Position numbers and translations under genes: made by a program. This document shows, piece by piece, positions 35,624-44,652 of a stretch of 64,000 nucleotides of DNA. The notes under the pieces are model-generated. The model was given only the letters and a program-made list of their open reading frames with translations, was not told where the DNA came from and searched no databases. The stretch is from Streptomyces bauhiniae (GTDB taxonomy: Bacteria > Actinomycetota > Actinomycetes > Streptomycetales > Streptomycetaceae), in the NCBI RefSeq assembly GCF_004784475.1, contig NZ_SRRT01000001.1, positions 558,001 to 622,000 of the forward strand. Direction: 5' to 3'. Within the stretch, counting starts at the first letter, position 1. The number at the start of each line of letters is the position of its first letter.

Positions 35624-36234
35624 CGAGCACGATCAAGGTCCTCCTCGCCGAGGACCAGTCGATGGTCCGCGAGGCGCTCGCCGCGCTGCTCGGCCTTGAG
35701 GACGACATCGAGGTCGTCGCGCAGGTCGCGCGCGGGGACGAGGTGCTGGCCGCGGTGGGGGAGCACGGGGTGGACGTGGCCCTGCTCGACATCGAGATGC
35801 CCGGCTGCACCGGGATCGAGGCCGCTGCTCAGGTGCACCGGGCGCACCCCGGCGTGAAGCTCGTCGTCCTCACCACCTTCGGCCGCCCCGGCTACCTCCG
35901 CAGCGCCATGGAGGCGGGCGCCGACGCCTTCCTCGTCAAGGACGCCCCCGCCGCCCAACTCGCCGCCGCCGTACGCAAGGTGCTCGCCGGTGAACGCGTC
36001 ATCGACCCCACCCTCGCCGCCGCGGCCCTCGCGGAAGGCGCCAACCCCCTGACCGACCGCGAACGCGAGATCCTCCGCGCGGCCGCCGACGGCTCCACCA
36101 ACGCCGAACTCGCCCAGACCCTCCACCTCTCCCAGGGCACGGTCCGCAACTACCTCTCCACAGCCATCCAGAAACTGGCGGCCCGCAACAGGGCCGAGGC
36201 CGTCCGCATCGCCCGCGAGAAGGGCTGGCTGTGA
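35620..36234 (+). CDS. NarL/FixJ-family response regulator, DesR type
   Basis: 204-aa regulator. The receiver domain has the acidic pair (LLAEDQSM), phospho-acceptor Asp in VALLDIEMPG and conserved Lys in FLVKDAP. The C-terminal LuxR-type helix-turn-helix is LTDREREILRAAADGSTNAE followed by LAQTLHLSQGTVRNYL. It should be phosphorylated by the overlapping kinase and control the exporter. TAGTAT at 35607-35612 lies 7 bases before the ATG inside the end of the kinase gene, so a separate leaderless transcript is possible. Confidence 0.9.
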   Translation: MTSTIKVLLAEDQSMVREALAALLGLEDDIEVVAQVARGDEVLAAVGEHGVDVALLDIEMPGCTGIEAAAQVHRAHPGVKLVVLTTFGRPGYLRSAMEAGADAFLVKDAPAAQLAAAVRKVLAGERVIDPTLAAAALAEGANPLTDREREILRAAADGSTNAELAQTLHLSQGTVRNYLSTAIQKLAARNRAEAVRIAREKGWL

Positions 36235-36240
36235 AGCCGG

Positions 36241-37125
36241 TCAGTTGAGCAACGCCCTTGCCGCGTGGGCCTGGGCGCGGGCCTTTTCCTCGGCTGTGGG
36301 GTCGACCACTGAGACCAGTTCCGCGTATGCCTCCAGTTCGGCCGCGCCCTCGGTGAAGGCGCCGCGCTGGACGAGGATGCGGGCTCGGTCGTAGCGGAGG
36401 CGGGCCGGGCGGGAGGGGAGGAGCATGGCGAGTTCCACCGCCCAGAGGGCCACGTCGGAGCGTTCGGGGCGGGCGGTGGCCCAGGCGCGGATGTTGTTCA
36501 AGATGCGCTGGATGACCTGGAGGGGGGCCGCCGGGACCAGCATCGAGGGCTCCAGCGGCGCGCCCGTCGCCCCGGCCACCAGCAGCTCGGTGTCCGCGCC
36601 GCTGAGCACCCGCCCGCCCTCGAAGGGGTCCGCGAGAACCCGGTCGCCCGCCGTGCCGAACCCGACCACGAAGTGCCCCGGCAGCGCGACCCCGTACACC
36701 GGGGCGCCCGCGCGCCGCGCGACCTCCATCCAGACCACCGACAGCAGGATCGGCAGCCCGCGCCTGCGCCGCAGCACGGAATGCAGCAGCGAGGACTCCA
36801 GCCGCTCGTACTCCCCGGCCGTACCGCAGAACCCGTGGGTGCCGCCCAGCAGCCGGCCCACCGCCCGCGCCCAGGCCAGCGGCTCGCCCGGCCGGTACGG
36901 CAGCCGCCCGGCGAGTTCGTCCAGCTCGATCTGGGCCGCGTCCATCCCGGCCTCGTCCAGCGTGCCGTCCGCCTCCGCGCCGATCATCAGGCACAGCGCG
37001 GACAGGTCGGGCCACTGCGACCGCGCCTCCTCCGCGAACCGCCGCCGCAGCTCCGCCGACCGCTCCGGCGGAGGCGGATACGGGGGCGGGAAAGCGGGGC
37101 GCCGGGCCGGTTCCTGGGGCTCCAC
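36241..37125 (-). CDS. SirB1-type transglutaminase-like protein with TPR region
   Basis: 294 aa. A Pro-rich N-terminus is followed by a SirB1_N domain (about 45-230). GTHGFCGTAGEYERLESSLL, LLHSVLRRRRGLPILLSVVW and GVALPGHFVVGFG hold the residues aligned with the transglutaminase-like fold. The helical C-terminus (ERSDVALWAVELAMLLPSRP; AELEAYAELV) is TPR-like. No enzymatic activity is established for the family. GTG 37125 has the ribosome site aggagg. It lies 9 bases after the acetyltransferase gene and is probably co-transcribed with it. Confidence 0.82.
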   Translation of the reverse strand: MEPQEPARRPAFPPPYPPPPERSAELRRRFAEEARSQWPDLSALCLMIGAEADGTLDEAGMDAAQIELDELAGRLPYRPGEPLAWARAVGRLLGGTHGFCGTAGEYERLESSLLHSVLRRRRGLPILLSVVWMEVARRAGAPVYGVALPGHFVVGFGTAGDRVLADPFEGGRVLSGADTELLVAGATGAPLEPSMLVPAAPLQVIQRILNNIRAWATARPERSDVALWAVELAMLLPSRPARLRYDRARILVQRGAFTEGAAELEAYAELVSVVDPTAEEKARAQAHAARALLN

Positions 37126-37134
37126 GACGGCCTC

Positions 37135-38154
37135 CTACGACCGCCCGGAGCCGGCCGCGTCCGGCTCCCGGTAGTGGTGGTACGCGTGATGCCGGGCGAA
37201 GCCGAGACCGTCGTACAGCCGCCGCGCGCCTTCGTTGTCCTCCTCGACCTGGAGCCACGCCGCCGAGGCGCCCTCGTCCAGCGCGCGCCGGGCCAGCGCG
37301 GCCATCACGTCGGTGGCCAGCCCCTGGCGGCGCCGGGCCGGATCGACCTCGACCGCGGCGAAACCCGCCCACCGGCCGTCCACCACGCACCGCCCGATCG
37401 CCGCCGGCGGCTCGCCGTCCGCGCCGGGCACACGGGCGAACCACACCGACGGTCCGCCGTGCAGCACCCGCAGGGCCACCTCGCTCACTCCCTCGCGCCC
37501 GTACCGCGCGAGCCACGCCTCGTCCGCCTCGCGGGAGAGCACCACGCCGGCGCCCCCGTCCCGGTCCGCGACCGGCGCCAAGCCGCCGGTCCACAGCTCC
37601 GCCGTGACCTCCCGTGTCCAGCCGCGCCGCGCCAGCTCCGCCGACAGCAGCTCCTGCGTGCCCTCGGCACCGGTGGCGGTCTGGACGTAGGCGGGCAGTC
37701 CGCGCTCGCCGTACCAGCGTCTTACGGAAGTCAGGGCCGCGTCGAGCGGAAGCCCCGGCTCGCCGAGCGGCAGCACGCTGTTGGCCCGCCGGGTGAAGCC
37801 GCCCGCGGCCCGCAGCTCCCACTCGCCGAGCCGCTCGCTCTCCAGCGGACGCCACGCCCGCGCCGCGACCCGTGCCAGTTCCTCGTACCCCGCCGACGGA
37901 CCCCGGCGACGCGCCGGAGCGGACGGTACGACCTTGCCCGCGACCAGCGACGACGCCTCGGCCCTGACCACCCGGCCGTCCCGCCGTGTGATCATGAGCA
38001 CGCCGTCGTCGTCCCAGGATGTGAGCACGCCTACCGTGTCGGTGAACTTCTCGCCCGCCGCACCCGATCCCGTCAACTGCCGTACAGATACCCTTTTGCC
38101 CACGTCTGCCGGTGTGATGAGGACCTTGAGCAGTCCTGTCACCGAGATTTCCAC
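37135..38154 (-). CDS. GNAT acetyltransferase with N-terminal SH3-like domain
   Basis: About 339 aa. An N-terminal part (VEISVTGLLKVLITPADVGK; VGVLTSWDDDGVLMITRRDG) looks like a small beta-barrel. A degenerate central domain and a C-terminal GNAT domain follow, with VEVDPARRRQGLATDVMAAL (acetyl-CoA loop) and LQVEEDNEGARRLYDGLGF. The substrate is unknown. GTG 38154 is chosen for its AGGAGGGG ribosome site; the frame is open to GTG 38184. A TAGTAT box at about 38200 on this strand is a probable -10. Confidence 0.82.
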   Translation of the reverse strand: MEISVTGLLKVLITPADVGKRVSVRQLTGSGAAGEKFTDTVGVLTSWDDDGVLMITRRDGRVVRAEASSLVAGKVVPSAPARRRGPSAGYEELARVAARAWRPLESERLGEWELRAAGGFTRRANSVLPLGEPGLPLDAALTSVRRWYGERGLPAYVQTATGAEGTQELLSAELARRGWTREVTAELWTGGLAPVADRDGGAGVVLSREADEAWLARYGREGVSEVALRVLHGGPSVWFARVPGADGEPPAAIGRCVVDGRWAGFAAVEVDPARRRQGLATDVMAALARRALDEGASAAWLQVEEDNEGARRLYDGLGFARHHAYHHYREPDAAGSGRS

Positions 38155-38294
38155 GGGTCGCTCCACCCCTCCTGTTCGGATCACGCTCCGGAACGGAGAT
38201 ACTAGGTGCGGGCATCGACGACGCCGCGCTCCCGCGCGCCAGGCGGCGGAGCCTGAGGAGGCCCGCCAGCGCCCTATCGAGGAGGAACGACAGC

Positions 38295-38615
38295 GTGACC
38301 TACGTCATCGCGCAGCCTTGTGTCGACGTCAAGGACAAGGCGTGCATCGAGGAGTGCCCGGTCGACTGCATCTACGAGGGCCAGCGGTCCTTGTACATCC
38401 ACCCGGACGAATGCGTCGACTGTGGTGCCTGTGAGCCGGTCTGCCCGGTCGAGGCGATCTTCTACGAGGACGACACTCCGGAGGAGTGGAAGGACTACTA
38501 CAAGGCGAACGTCGAGTTCTTCGACGAGCTGGGCTCCCCCGGCGGCGCCAGCAAGCTGGGTCTGATCGAGCGCGACCACCCCTTCATCGCCGCGCTGCCG
38601 CCGCAGGGCGAGTAA
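38295..38615 (+). CDS. fdxA: Seven-iron ferredoxin
   Basis: 106-aa electron carrier. The N-terminal pattern C9-x7-C17-x3-C21-x3-C25 and the second set C40-x2-C43-x2-C46-x3-C50 match FdxA/FdxC ferredoxins with one [3Fe-4S] and one [4Fe-4S] cluster. The C-terminal tail (EEWKDYYKANVEFFDELGSP) is typical of the actinobacterial form. Start GTG 38295 after gaggaacgac. It lies upstream of dapC, the same neighbour pair as fdxC-Rv1178 in M. tuberculosis (memory), but a strong terminator separates them here. Confidence 0.94.
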   Translation: MTYVIAQPCVDVKDKACIEECPVDCIYEGQRSLYIHPDECVDCGACEPVCPVEAIFYEDDTPEEWKDYYKANVEFFDELGSPGGASKLGLIERDHPFIAALPPQGE

Positions 38616-38653
38616 CCGGTCGGCAAGATCCGGCGGCGCCCGTACGAGCGCGC

Positions 38654-38708
38654 CGCCTCGGTCCCGTACGGCCTGGTCACCCCCGGCCGTGCGGGACCGA
38701 GGCGTTTT
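38654..38708 (+). terminator. Terminator after fdxA
   Basis: Arms cgcctcggtcccg (38654-38666) and cgggaccgaggcg (38692-38704) pair perfectly, an inner cggcc/ggccg extends the stem, and tttt follows. Strong intrinsic terminator. Confidence 0.88.
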
Positions 38709-38738
38709 CGCGGCCCCCTAGGAAAGAGAGCAAGCCCC

Positions 38739-39836
38739 GTGTCCGCAGTCTCCGACCGGCTCCCCGCCTTCCCCTGGGACAAGCTGGAGCCGTACAAGAA
38801 GACCGCCGCCGCGTACCCCGGCGGCATCGTCGACCTCTCCGTCGGCACCCCGGTCGACCCGGTTCCCGAGCTGATCCAGAAGGCGCTGGTCGACGCGGCC
38901 GACTCGCCGGGCTATCCGACGGTCTGGGGCACGCCCGCGCTGCGCGACGCGATCACCGGCTGGCTCGAGCGCCGGCTCGGCGCCCGCGACGTCACCCACC
39001 GGCACGTCCTGCCGATCGTCGGCTCCAAGGAACTCGTCGCCTGGCTGCCGACCCAGCTCGGCCTCGGCCCCGGCGACAAGGTCGCCTACCCGCGCCTGGC
39101 CTACCCCACCTACGAGGTCGGCGCCCGCCTCGCCCGCGCCGAGTACGAGGTCTACGACGACCCGCGCGAGCTGGACCCCACGAACCTGAAGCTGCTCTGG
39201 CTGAACTCGCCGTCCAACCCCACCGGCAAGGTCCTCTCGAAGGACGAGCTGACCGGGATCGTCGCCTGGGCCCGCGAGCACGGCGTACTGATCGTCTCCG
39301 ACGAGTGCTACCTGGAACTCGGCTGGGAGGCCGACCCGGTCTCGGTCCTGCACCCGGACGTCAACGGCGGCTCCTACGACGGCATCCTCGCCGTCCACTC
39401 CCTCTCCAAGCGGTCCAACCTGGCCGGTTACCGCGCGGCCTTCGTCGCGGGCGACCCGGCGGTGCTGATGCCGCTGCTGGAGATCCGCAAGCACGGCGGC
39501 ATGATGACCTCCGCCCCGACCCAGGCCGCGGTGGTGGCCGCGCTCGGCGACGACGAGCACGTCCGCCTCCAGCGCGAGCGCTACGCGGCCCGCCGCACCA
39601 AGCTCCGCACGGCCCTTACGTCCCACGGCTTCCGCATCGACCACAGCGAGGCCAGCCTCTACCTCTGGGCCACGCGCGGCGAGTCCTGCTGGACCACGGT
39701 CGCGGCCCTGGCCGACCTGGGCATCCTGGTGGCGCCGGGCGACTTCTACGGCGAGGCGGGCGAGGAGTACGTCCGCGTGGCATTGACGGCGACGGACGAG
39801 CGTGTTGGCGCGGCGGTGGCCCGCCTGACGGCGTAG
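38739..39836 (+). CDS. dapC: Succinyldiaminopimelate aminotransferase
   Basis: 365-aa PLP-dependent class I/II aminotransferase for the succinylase branch of lysine/meso-diaminopimelate synthesis. Motifs: VDLSVGTPVDPVPE at the N-terminus, WLNSPSNPTGKVLS (PLP-site Asn), SDECYLELGW (Asp/Tyr) and the Schiff-base Lys in HSLSKRSNLAGYR. GTG 38739 follows the ribosome site gaaagagagc. dapE lies 1.8 kb downstream, so two dap genes share the neighbourhood. Confidence 0.92.
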   Translation: MSAVSDRLPAFPWDKLEPYKKTAAAYPGGIVDLSVGTPVDPVPELIQKALVDAADSPGYPTVWGTPALRDAITGWLERRLGARDVTHRHVLPIVGSKELVAWLPTQLGLGPGDKVAYPRLAYPTYEVGARLARAEYEVYDDPRELDPTNLKLLWLNSPSNPTGKVLSKDELTGIVAWAREHGVLIVSDECYLELGWEADPVSVLHPDVNGGSYDGILAVHSLSKRSNLAGYRAAFVAGDPAVLMPLLEIRKHGGMMTSAPTQAAVVAALGDDEHVRLQRERYAARRTKLRTALTSHGFRIDHSEASLYLWATRGESCWTTVAALADLGILVAPGDFYGEAGEEYVRVALTATDERVGAAVARLTA

Positions 39837-39919
39837 TCCTGGCTGTGGGCAGTCGTTCCGCAGGGCGGAACGGGTGGGCACAGCCCGACAGTGCCGGGTG
39901 CGGCCCGGAGAAACGCCAA

Positions 39920-39947
39920 GGGGGCCCAGGGAACACCCTGGACCCCC
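39920..39947. terminator. Hairpin between convergent genes after dapC
   Basis: Arms gggggcccaggg / ccctggaccccc with one mismatch around a 4-base loop, between the convergent dapC and small-secreted-protein genes. Probably bidirectional. Confidence 0.6.
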
Positions 39948-39959
39948 TCGCGGTAACTA

Positions 39960-40247
39960 CTAGCCCAGCGGGAGCCCCTTCAGCGGCAAGCCGCCGAGCA
40001 CATTCCCCGCCGCCTTGCCCGCCGCAGGCGCCGGCACGGCCTTCTTCACGGCCTTGCTGTCCGCCAGCCCACCCACGGCCTTGTCCACGTGCGTCGCACC
40101 GTCGAGCTTGGTCAGCCCACCGAGGTCCGGCACGGCCGGCTGGTTGGTGGCCGCACCGGCGGTGCCCGCGGCGCCGACCCCGGCAGCCGCCCCCGCGGCG
40201 ACGAGCAGCGCGGCACGAGCGATACGACGAGTCAGGGGGAGGGACAT
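39960..40247 (-). CDS. Small secreted protein of unknown function (95 aa)
   Basis: ATG 40247 with ribosome site tggagcatc. The N-terminus MSLPLTRRIARAALLVAAGA is a clear Sec signal peptide, ending near GTAGAATNQP. The mature part is about 60 residues, rich in Ala, Gly, Lys and Val, with no Cys and a repeated V-D-K-A/K-K-A pattern (HVDKAVGGLADSKAVKKAV). It is not a chaplin by sequence. Upstream (40248-40537, 290 bases) holds no gene but contains an imperfect inverted repeat gataacgc-atc-gcattatc at 40349-40367. Confidence 0.7.
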   Translation of the reverse strand: MSLPLTRRIARAALLVAAGAAAGVGAAGTAGAATNQPAVPDLGGLTKLDGATHVDKAVGGLADSKAVKKAVPAPAAGKAAGNVLGGLPLKGLPLG

Positions 40248-40537
40248 GATGCTCCATTCGACAGGAGAGAACGTGTGGTGTCCGAGCCCGGACGCACTGA
40301 CTACCGCTCGAACCCGCCGAAGGTTGCGGACGCCGAAGGTAAAGACTGGATAACGCATCGCATTATCAGGTGTGGATAAAAACGGGCAAAGACCGTCGCG
40401 AACGGCCCCCGCAGAATCCTTCCACCCCTTGAGCCGCAAGGCCCGAGGACGGCAACCGCACCCCCGCCCCCGAACGCGCCCCCCGACACCCCCCGCAACC
40501 CGTACGGGGCACCCCCCGCACAAGCGTCCGCGCCCCC

Positions 40538-41536
40538 TCAGGACCCCGTGACGATCCGCACGGACGCCAGCGACGACTCCGCCCCGGCCGCCCCGGAGGA
40601 CGGCGTCTTCACCGGATGCCAGTCCCCGCCCCCGTTGGACGCGGTCCACTCCCGCCCCTCGTACGTCACCCGAGTGATGCGCAGCGCCGAGGAGTTGGCC
40701 ACCGCCCACTGCGCGAGCTGCCACCCCCGCTCCCGCTCGGTGCGCCCGTGGGCGTCCGTCCGCGTGCCCTGCGGCACCGGCACGGTCACCGTCCGCCCGT
40801 GCGCGGTGGCGGTCACGCTGGGAGACGGAGAGGGCGAGGGAACGGCCGTACCGCCCACCACCGCCCCCGTCTCCTGGAGCGCGTCGCGCCCGAAGTCCCG
40901 TACCAGCGCGGTCCGTACGGCGTCCGGGCTCGCCGCCTCGGCGGTGCGGGCGGTGCGGCCGTCGCAGGTCAGGGTGGCCGCCGAGCGGCCGGTGAGGGCG
41001 GCGGCCAGCAGCTTCGCGTCCGGCTCGTGCTTGGCGTACGCCTCCGGGAAGCCGCTGCGCTGCACCTTCTGCGCGGCGACGGTGAGCGGGAGTTCGGTGT
41101 AGCCGGACACATGGGCGAGGTGGGCGTAGAAGATGCCCGCCGAGTACGCGGGGTCCATGATCTGCCGCTGGGTGCCCCAGCCCTGCGAGGGCCGCTGCTG
41201 GAACAGGCCGAGCGAATCCCGGTCCCCGTGGCCGATGTTGCGCAGCCCCGACTCCTGGAGCGCGGTGGCCAGCGCGATGGTCACGGCACGCTCGGGCATG
41301 CCGCGCCCGGTGCCGACGGCCGCGATGGTGGCCGCGTTCACGGCCTGCTCGGGCGTGAAGGCGTACGACACCGTCCTGTCCTGCACCGAGACCACGGTGC
41401 AGCCGCGCGCGGCACCGCCTCCGGTGACGTACTGGACGACGAGGTACGCGCCGACGCCGGCGAGCACGAGCAGGGCCGCACCGATCCGGAACACACGGCC
41501 GCGACGCTTGGGGCGAGAGGGGGACGGCTCTGACAC
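40538..41536 (-). CDS. Membrane-anchored lysozyme/transglycosylase-like protein
   Basis: 332 aa from GTG 41536. A basic N-terminus ([11 protein letters not shown]) is followed by one TM ([20 protein letters not shown]). The exterior domain has [34 protein letters not shown] and [14 protein letters not shown], matching the soluble lytic transglycosylase pattern of a catalytic Glu (ESGLRN) followed by the GL-FQ motif. A Pro/Ser linker and a C-terminal segment [17 protein letters not shown] follow. A cell-wall hydrolase role is inferred; activity is not certain. Confidence 0.78.
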   Translation of the reverse strand: MSEPSPSRPKRRGRVFRIGAALLVLAGVGAYLVVQYVTGGGAARGCTVVSVQDRTVSYAFTPEQAVNAATIAAVGTGRGMPERAVTIALATALQESGLRNIGHGDRDSLGLFQQRPSQGWGTQRQIMDPAYSAGIFYAHLAHVSGYTELPLTVAAQKVQRSGFPEAYAKHEPDAKLLAAALTGRSAATLTCDGRTARTAEAASPDAVRTALVRDFGRDALQETGAVVGGTAVPSPSPSPSVTATAHGRTVTVPVPQGTRTDAHGRTERERGWQLAQWAVANSSALRITRVTYEGREWTASNGGGDWHPVKTPSSGAAGAESSLASVRIVTGS

Positions 41537-41631
41537 GCGTACAAGGTACTGGAGCCCGCAAGGGGCCTCGCCGCGGGCCCGCGCCCGGTGACACGGCGGG
41601 CCCCCGCCCGGCGGGCGTTAGGGTCACCAGC

Positions 41632-42711
41632 ATGGCCGACACCACCCTTGACCTCACGTTGGACGCCGCCGAGCTGACCGCCCGGCTCGTGGACATCCCG
41701 TCGGAGAGCGGCACGGAGAAGCCCCTCGCGGACGCGATCGAGGCCGCGCTGCGCGCTTTGCCCCACCTCACGGTGGAGCGCTTCGGCAACAACGTCCTCG
41801 CCCGCACCGACCTGGGCCGCGCGGAACGCGTCATCCTCGCCGGGCACATCGACACCGTCCCGATCGCGGAGAACGTCCCCTCCCGCCTCGACGAGGACGG
41901 CGTGCTGTGGGGCTGCGGCACCTGCGACATGAAGGCCGGCGTCGCGGTCCAGCTCCGGATCGCGGCCACCGTGCCGGACCCCAACCGCGACCTGACCTTC
42001 GTCTTCTACGACAACGAGGAGGTCGCCGCCGAGCTGAACGGCCTCAAGCACCTCGCCGAGGCCCGCCCCGAGTGGCTCCACGGCGACTTCGCGGTGCTGC
42101 TGGAGCCCTCCGACGGCGAGGTCGAGGGCGGCTGCCAGGGCACGCTCCGGGTGCTGCTGAAGACCAAGGGCGAGCGGGCCCACTCCGCGCGCGGCTGGAT
42201 GGGCTCCAACGCCATCCACGCCGCCGCCCCGATCCTCGCCCGCCTCGCCTCCTACGAGCCCCGGTGGCCGGTCATCGACGGTCTGGAGTACCGCGAGGGA
42301 CTGAACGCGGTCCGCATCGGCGGGGGAGTGGCCGGCAACGTCATCCCGGACGAGTGCGTGGTCACCGTCAACTTCCGTTACGCCCCGGACCGCACCGAGG
42401 AGGAGGCCATCGCGCACGTGCGTGAGGTGTTCGCGGACTGCGGCGTCGAGGAGTTCGTGATCGACGACCACAGCGGCGCCGCCCTGCCCGGCCTGTCCCA
42501 CCCGGCCGCCGCGGCCTTCATCGAGGCGGTCGGCGGCACCCCCATGCCCAAGTACGGCTGGACGGACGTCTCCCGCTTCGCCTCCCTCGGCATCCCGGCG
42601 GTCAACTACGGCCCCGGCAACCCGCACTTGGCGCACAAGCGGGACGAGCGGGTCGAGGTGGCCAAGGTCCTCGCCGGTGAGGAGCGGCTGCGCGCCTGGC
42701 TGACCGCGTGA
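41632..42711 (+). CDS. dapE: Succinyl-diaminopimelate desuccinylase
   Basis: 359-aa M20-family zinc hydrolase that releases succinate from succinyl-DAP. Metal ligands are in LAGHIDTVP and [12 protein letters not shown], the catalytic base is in YDNEEV, further ligands are near LLEPSDG, and the C-terminal His is in [13 protein letters not shown]. Position and length match actinobacterial DapE. TAGGGT at 41619-41624 is 7 bases before the ATG, so a leaderless mRNA is likely. In M. tuberculosis dapE (Rv1202) lies near the LOG gene (Rv1205), as here (memory). Confidence 0.94.
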   Translation: MADTTLDLTLDAAELTARLVDIPSESGTEKPLADAIEAALRALPHLTVERFGNNVLARTDLGRAERVILAGHIDTVPIAENVPSRLDEDGVLWGCGTCDMKAGVAVQLRIAATVPDPNRDLTFVFYDNEEVAAELNGLKHLAEARPEWLHGDFAVLLEPSDGEVEGGCQGTLRVLLKTKGERAHSARGWMGSNAIHAAAPILARLASYEPRWPVIDGLEYREGLNAVRIGGGVAGNVIPDECVVTVNFRYAPDRTEEEAIAHVREVFADCGVEEFVIDDHSGAALPGLSHPAAAAFIEAVGGTPMPKYGWTDVSRFASLGIPAVNYGPGNPHLAHKRDERVEVAKVLAGEERLRAWLTA

Positions 42712-42817
42712 CGCCCGCACCGCGCGGCGCCGCGTTCCGGACATGCTCACGTCCCCCCTCCGTAACGGTCGCGGATCTAGGCTGAGGACGAAATACCGGC
42801 AAGCGGAGGGAGCGCAC

Positions 42818-43576
42818 ATGGCTACCGGAAACCCCGAGGGGAAGAAGCGCCCACCGGACGAGCAGCGGCTCGGCCCGGTGCTCCGGCGGCGGGGCCAGGT
42901 GCAGGCCAGCACCACGGACCAGCGGCTGCTGGACGAGCGCGCCCCCACCGACTGGGTGCACACCGACCCCTGGCGGGTGCTGCGCATCCAGTCGGAGTTC
43001 ATCGAGGGCTTCGGTACCCTGGCCGAACTCCCGCCCGCGATCAGTGTGTTCGGCTCGGCCCGCACCCCGGTGGACTCGCCGGAGTACGAGGCCGGTGTGC
43101 GGCTCGGACGCGGTCTGGTGGAGGCCGGCTGGGCGGTGATCACCGGGGGCGGTCCCGGTGCCATGGAGGCGGCCAACAAGGGCGCGCTGGAGGCGGGCGG
43201 CGTCTCGGTCGGCCTCGGCATCGAGCTGCCCTTCGAGCAGGGGCTGAACCCTTACGTCGACATCGGGCTGAACTTCCGGTACTTCTTCGTCCGCAAGATG
43301 ATGTTCGTGAAGTACGCGCAGGGCTTCGTGGTGCTGCCCGGCGGGCTCGGCACGCTGGACGAGCTGTTCGAGGCGCTCACCCTGGTGCAGACCCAGAAGG
43401 TGACCCGCTTCCCGATCGTGCTGTTCGGCAGCGAGTACTGGGGCGGCCTGATGGACTGGCTGCGGAACACCCTGGTCGCGCAGGGCAAGGCGGCGGAGAA
43501 GGACCTGCTGCTGTTCCACGTGACGGACGACGTGGACGAGGCGGTCGCGCTGGTGTCCAAGGAAGCGGCCCGGTAG
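42818..43576 (+). CDS. LOG family (TIGR00730) Rossmann-fold protein
   Basis: 252-aa protein of the Lonely-guy family. Motifs SVFGSARTPV, GGGPGAMEAANKGA and the family signature PGGLGTLDELFEALTLVQTQ (PGGxGTxxE). Such enzymes can be cytokinin-riboside 5'-monophosphate phosphoribohydrolases; the natural substrate in Streptomyces is unknown. ATG 42818 follows cggagggagcg. TAGGCT at 42778-42783 is a likely -10 box. Confidence 0.9.
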   Translation: MATGNPEGKKRPPDEQRLGPVLRRRGQVQASTTDQRLLDERAPTDWVHTDPWRVLRIQSEFIEGFGTLAELPPAISVFGSARTPVDSPEYEAGVRLGRGLVEAGWAVITGGGPGAMEAANKGALEAGGVSVGLGIELPFEQGLNPYVDIGLNFRYFFVRKMMFVKYAQGFVVLPGGLGTLDELFEALTLVQTQKVTRFPIVLFGSEYWGGLMDWLRNTLVAQGKAAEKDLLLFHVTDDVDEAVALVSKEAAR

Positions 43577-43592
43577 TACCGAGGCGCCCCCT

Positions 43593-43620
43593 GGGGGACG
43601 GTCCCTTACGGCCGTCCCCC
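43593..43620. terminator. Bidirectional hairpin between LOG gene and folP
   Basis: Perfect 9-base arms gggggacgg / ccgtccccc with a 10-base loop between two convergent genes. Confidence 0.7.
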
Positions 43621-43635
43621 TACGGGAAGCCCCTG

Positions 43636-44496
43636 TCAGGCGAGACCCCTACGGGCCGTCGCCGGGGGCCGGTGGCCGGCGATCGACGCCACCATGTCCA
43701 GCACCTGCCGGGTCTCCGCGACCTCGTGCACCCGGTACACCCGCGCCCCCAGCCACGCCGAGACCGCCGTGGTCGCCAGCGTGCCGATCAGCCGCTCCTT
43801 CACCGGGCGGTCCAGCGTCTCCCCGACGAAGTCCTTGTTGGACAGCGACACCAGCACCGGCCAGCCCGTCGCCACCATCTCGTCCAGCCGGCGCGTGGCC
43901 TCCAGGCTGTGCCGGGTGTTCTTGTCGAAGTCGTGCCCCGGATCGATCAGCACCGACTCGCGCGGCACCCCCAGCGCCACCGCCCGCTCGGCCAGCCCCA
44001 CGGTCACGTCCAGGATGTCGGCCATCACATCGTCGTACGCCACCCGGTGCGGCCGGGTACGGGGCTCCGCGCGTCCGGCGTGCGTGCACACCAGGCCCAC
44101 CCGGTGGCGGGCGGCGACCTCCGCCAGGCCGGGGTCCACGCCGCCCCACGCGTCGTTCAGCAGGTCCGCGCCCGCCTCGCACACCGCCTCGCCGACCTCG
44201 GCCCGCCAGGTGTCCACGCTGATGATCACCTCGGGGAAGCGGCGCCGGACCTCCGCCACGAAACCGACCGTGCGCCGGGCCTCCTCCTCGGCGGTGACCT
44301 CCTCGCCCGGCCCGGCCTTCACCCCGCCGATGTCGACGATGGCCGCGCCCTCGGCCACGGCGCGCTCCACGCGCGCGAGGGCGGCGTCGTCGGCGAACGT
44401 CGCGCCCCGGTCGTAGAAGGAGTCCGGGGTCCGGTTGACGATCGCCATGATCACCGGTTCGTGCGCCCCGAATTCCCGCTTGCCCAGCCTGAGCAT
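43636..44496 (-). CDS. Dihydropteroate synthase homologue, FolP2-like
   Basis: 286-aa TIM-barrel protein of the DHPS family. Family regions are visible (VDIGGVKAGPGEEVTAEEEA; ISVDTWRAEV; LLNDAWGGVDP; VLIDPGHDFDKNTRHSLEAT), but the first signature reads NRTPDSFYDRG where true DHPS has N-V-T-P-D-S-F-S-D-G. The position between the LOG gene and tag is that of folP2 (Rv1207) in M. tuberculosis, which is reported to lack DHPS activity; the folate enzyme proper is FolP1 elsewhere. I therefore infer a related but different reaction, and leave the symbol blank. Start near 44496. Confidence 0.85.
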   Translation of the reverse strand: MLRLGKREFGAHEPVIMAIVNRTPDSFYDRGATFADDAALARVERAVAEGAAIVDIGGVKAGPGEEVTAEEEARRTVGFVAEVRRRFPEVIISVDTWRAEVGEAVCEAGADLLNDAWGGVDPGLAEVAARHRVGLVCTHAGRAEPRTRPHRVAYDDVMADILDVTVGLAERAVALGVPRESVLIDPGHDFDKNTRHSLEATRRLDEMVATGWPVLVSLSNKDFVGETLDRPVKERLIGTLATTAVSAWLGARVYRVHEVAETRQVLDMVASIAGHRPPATARRGLA

Positions 44497-44652
44497 CCCC
44501 TGTGACCTCTCCTCGTGCCTCGGACGTCCGGCGCCTCGCGGCCCGGACTGTCAGCCTCGCATGGCACGATCGGACCCAGACACATCCGGCTTCCGGGCGT
44601 GAGGTCCCATGAGGCCCGGCGTCCGGCACATCGAGCTTGGGGAACCCTGGCG

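Noticed and set aside
35999-38215. 738-codon open frame on the minus strand over the SirB1 and GNAT genes
   Set aside because: Overlaps two well-supported genes in another frame and shows only Arg/Gly-rich sequence.
39960-40247. Chaplin or other surface-active small protein
   Set aside because: It has a signal peptide and small size but lacks the chaplin domain and its two cysteines.
40349-40367. Inverted repeat gataacgc-atc-gcattatc as an operator
   Set aside because: One mismatch in short arms, about 100 bases from the nearest start; too weak to list as a separate site.
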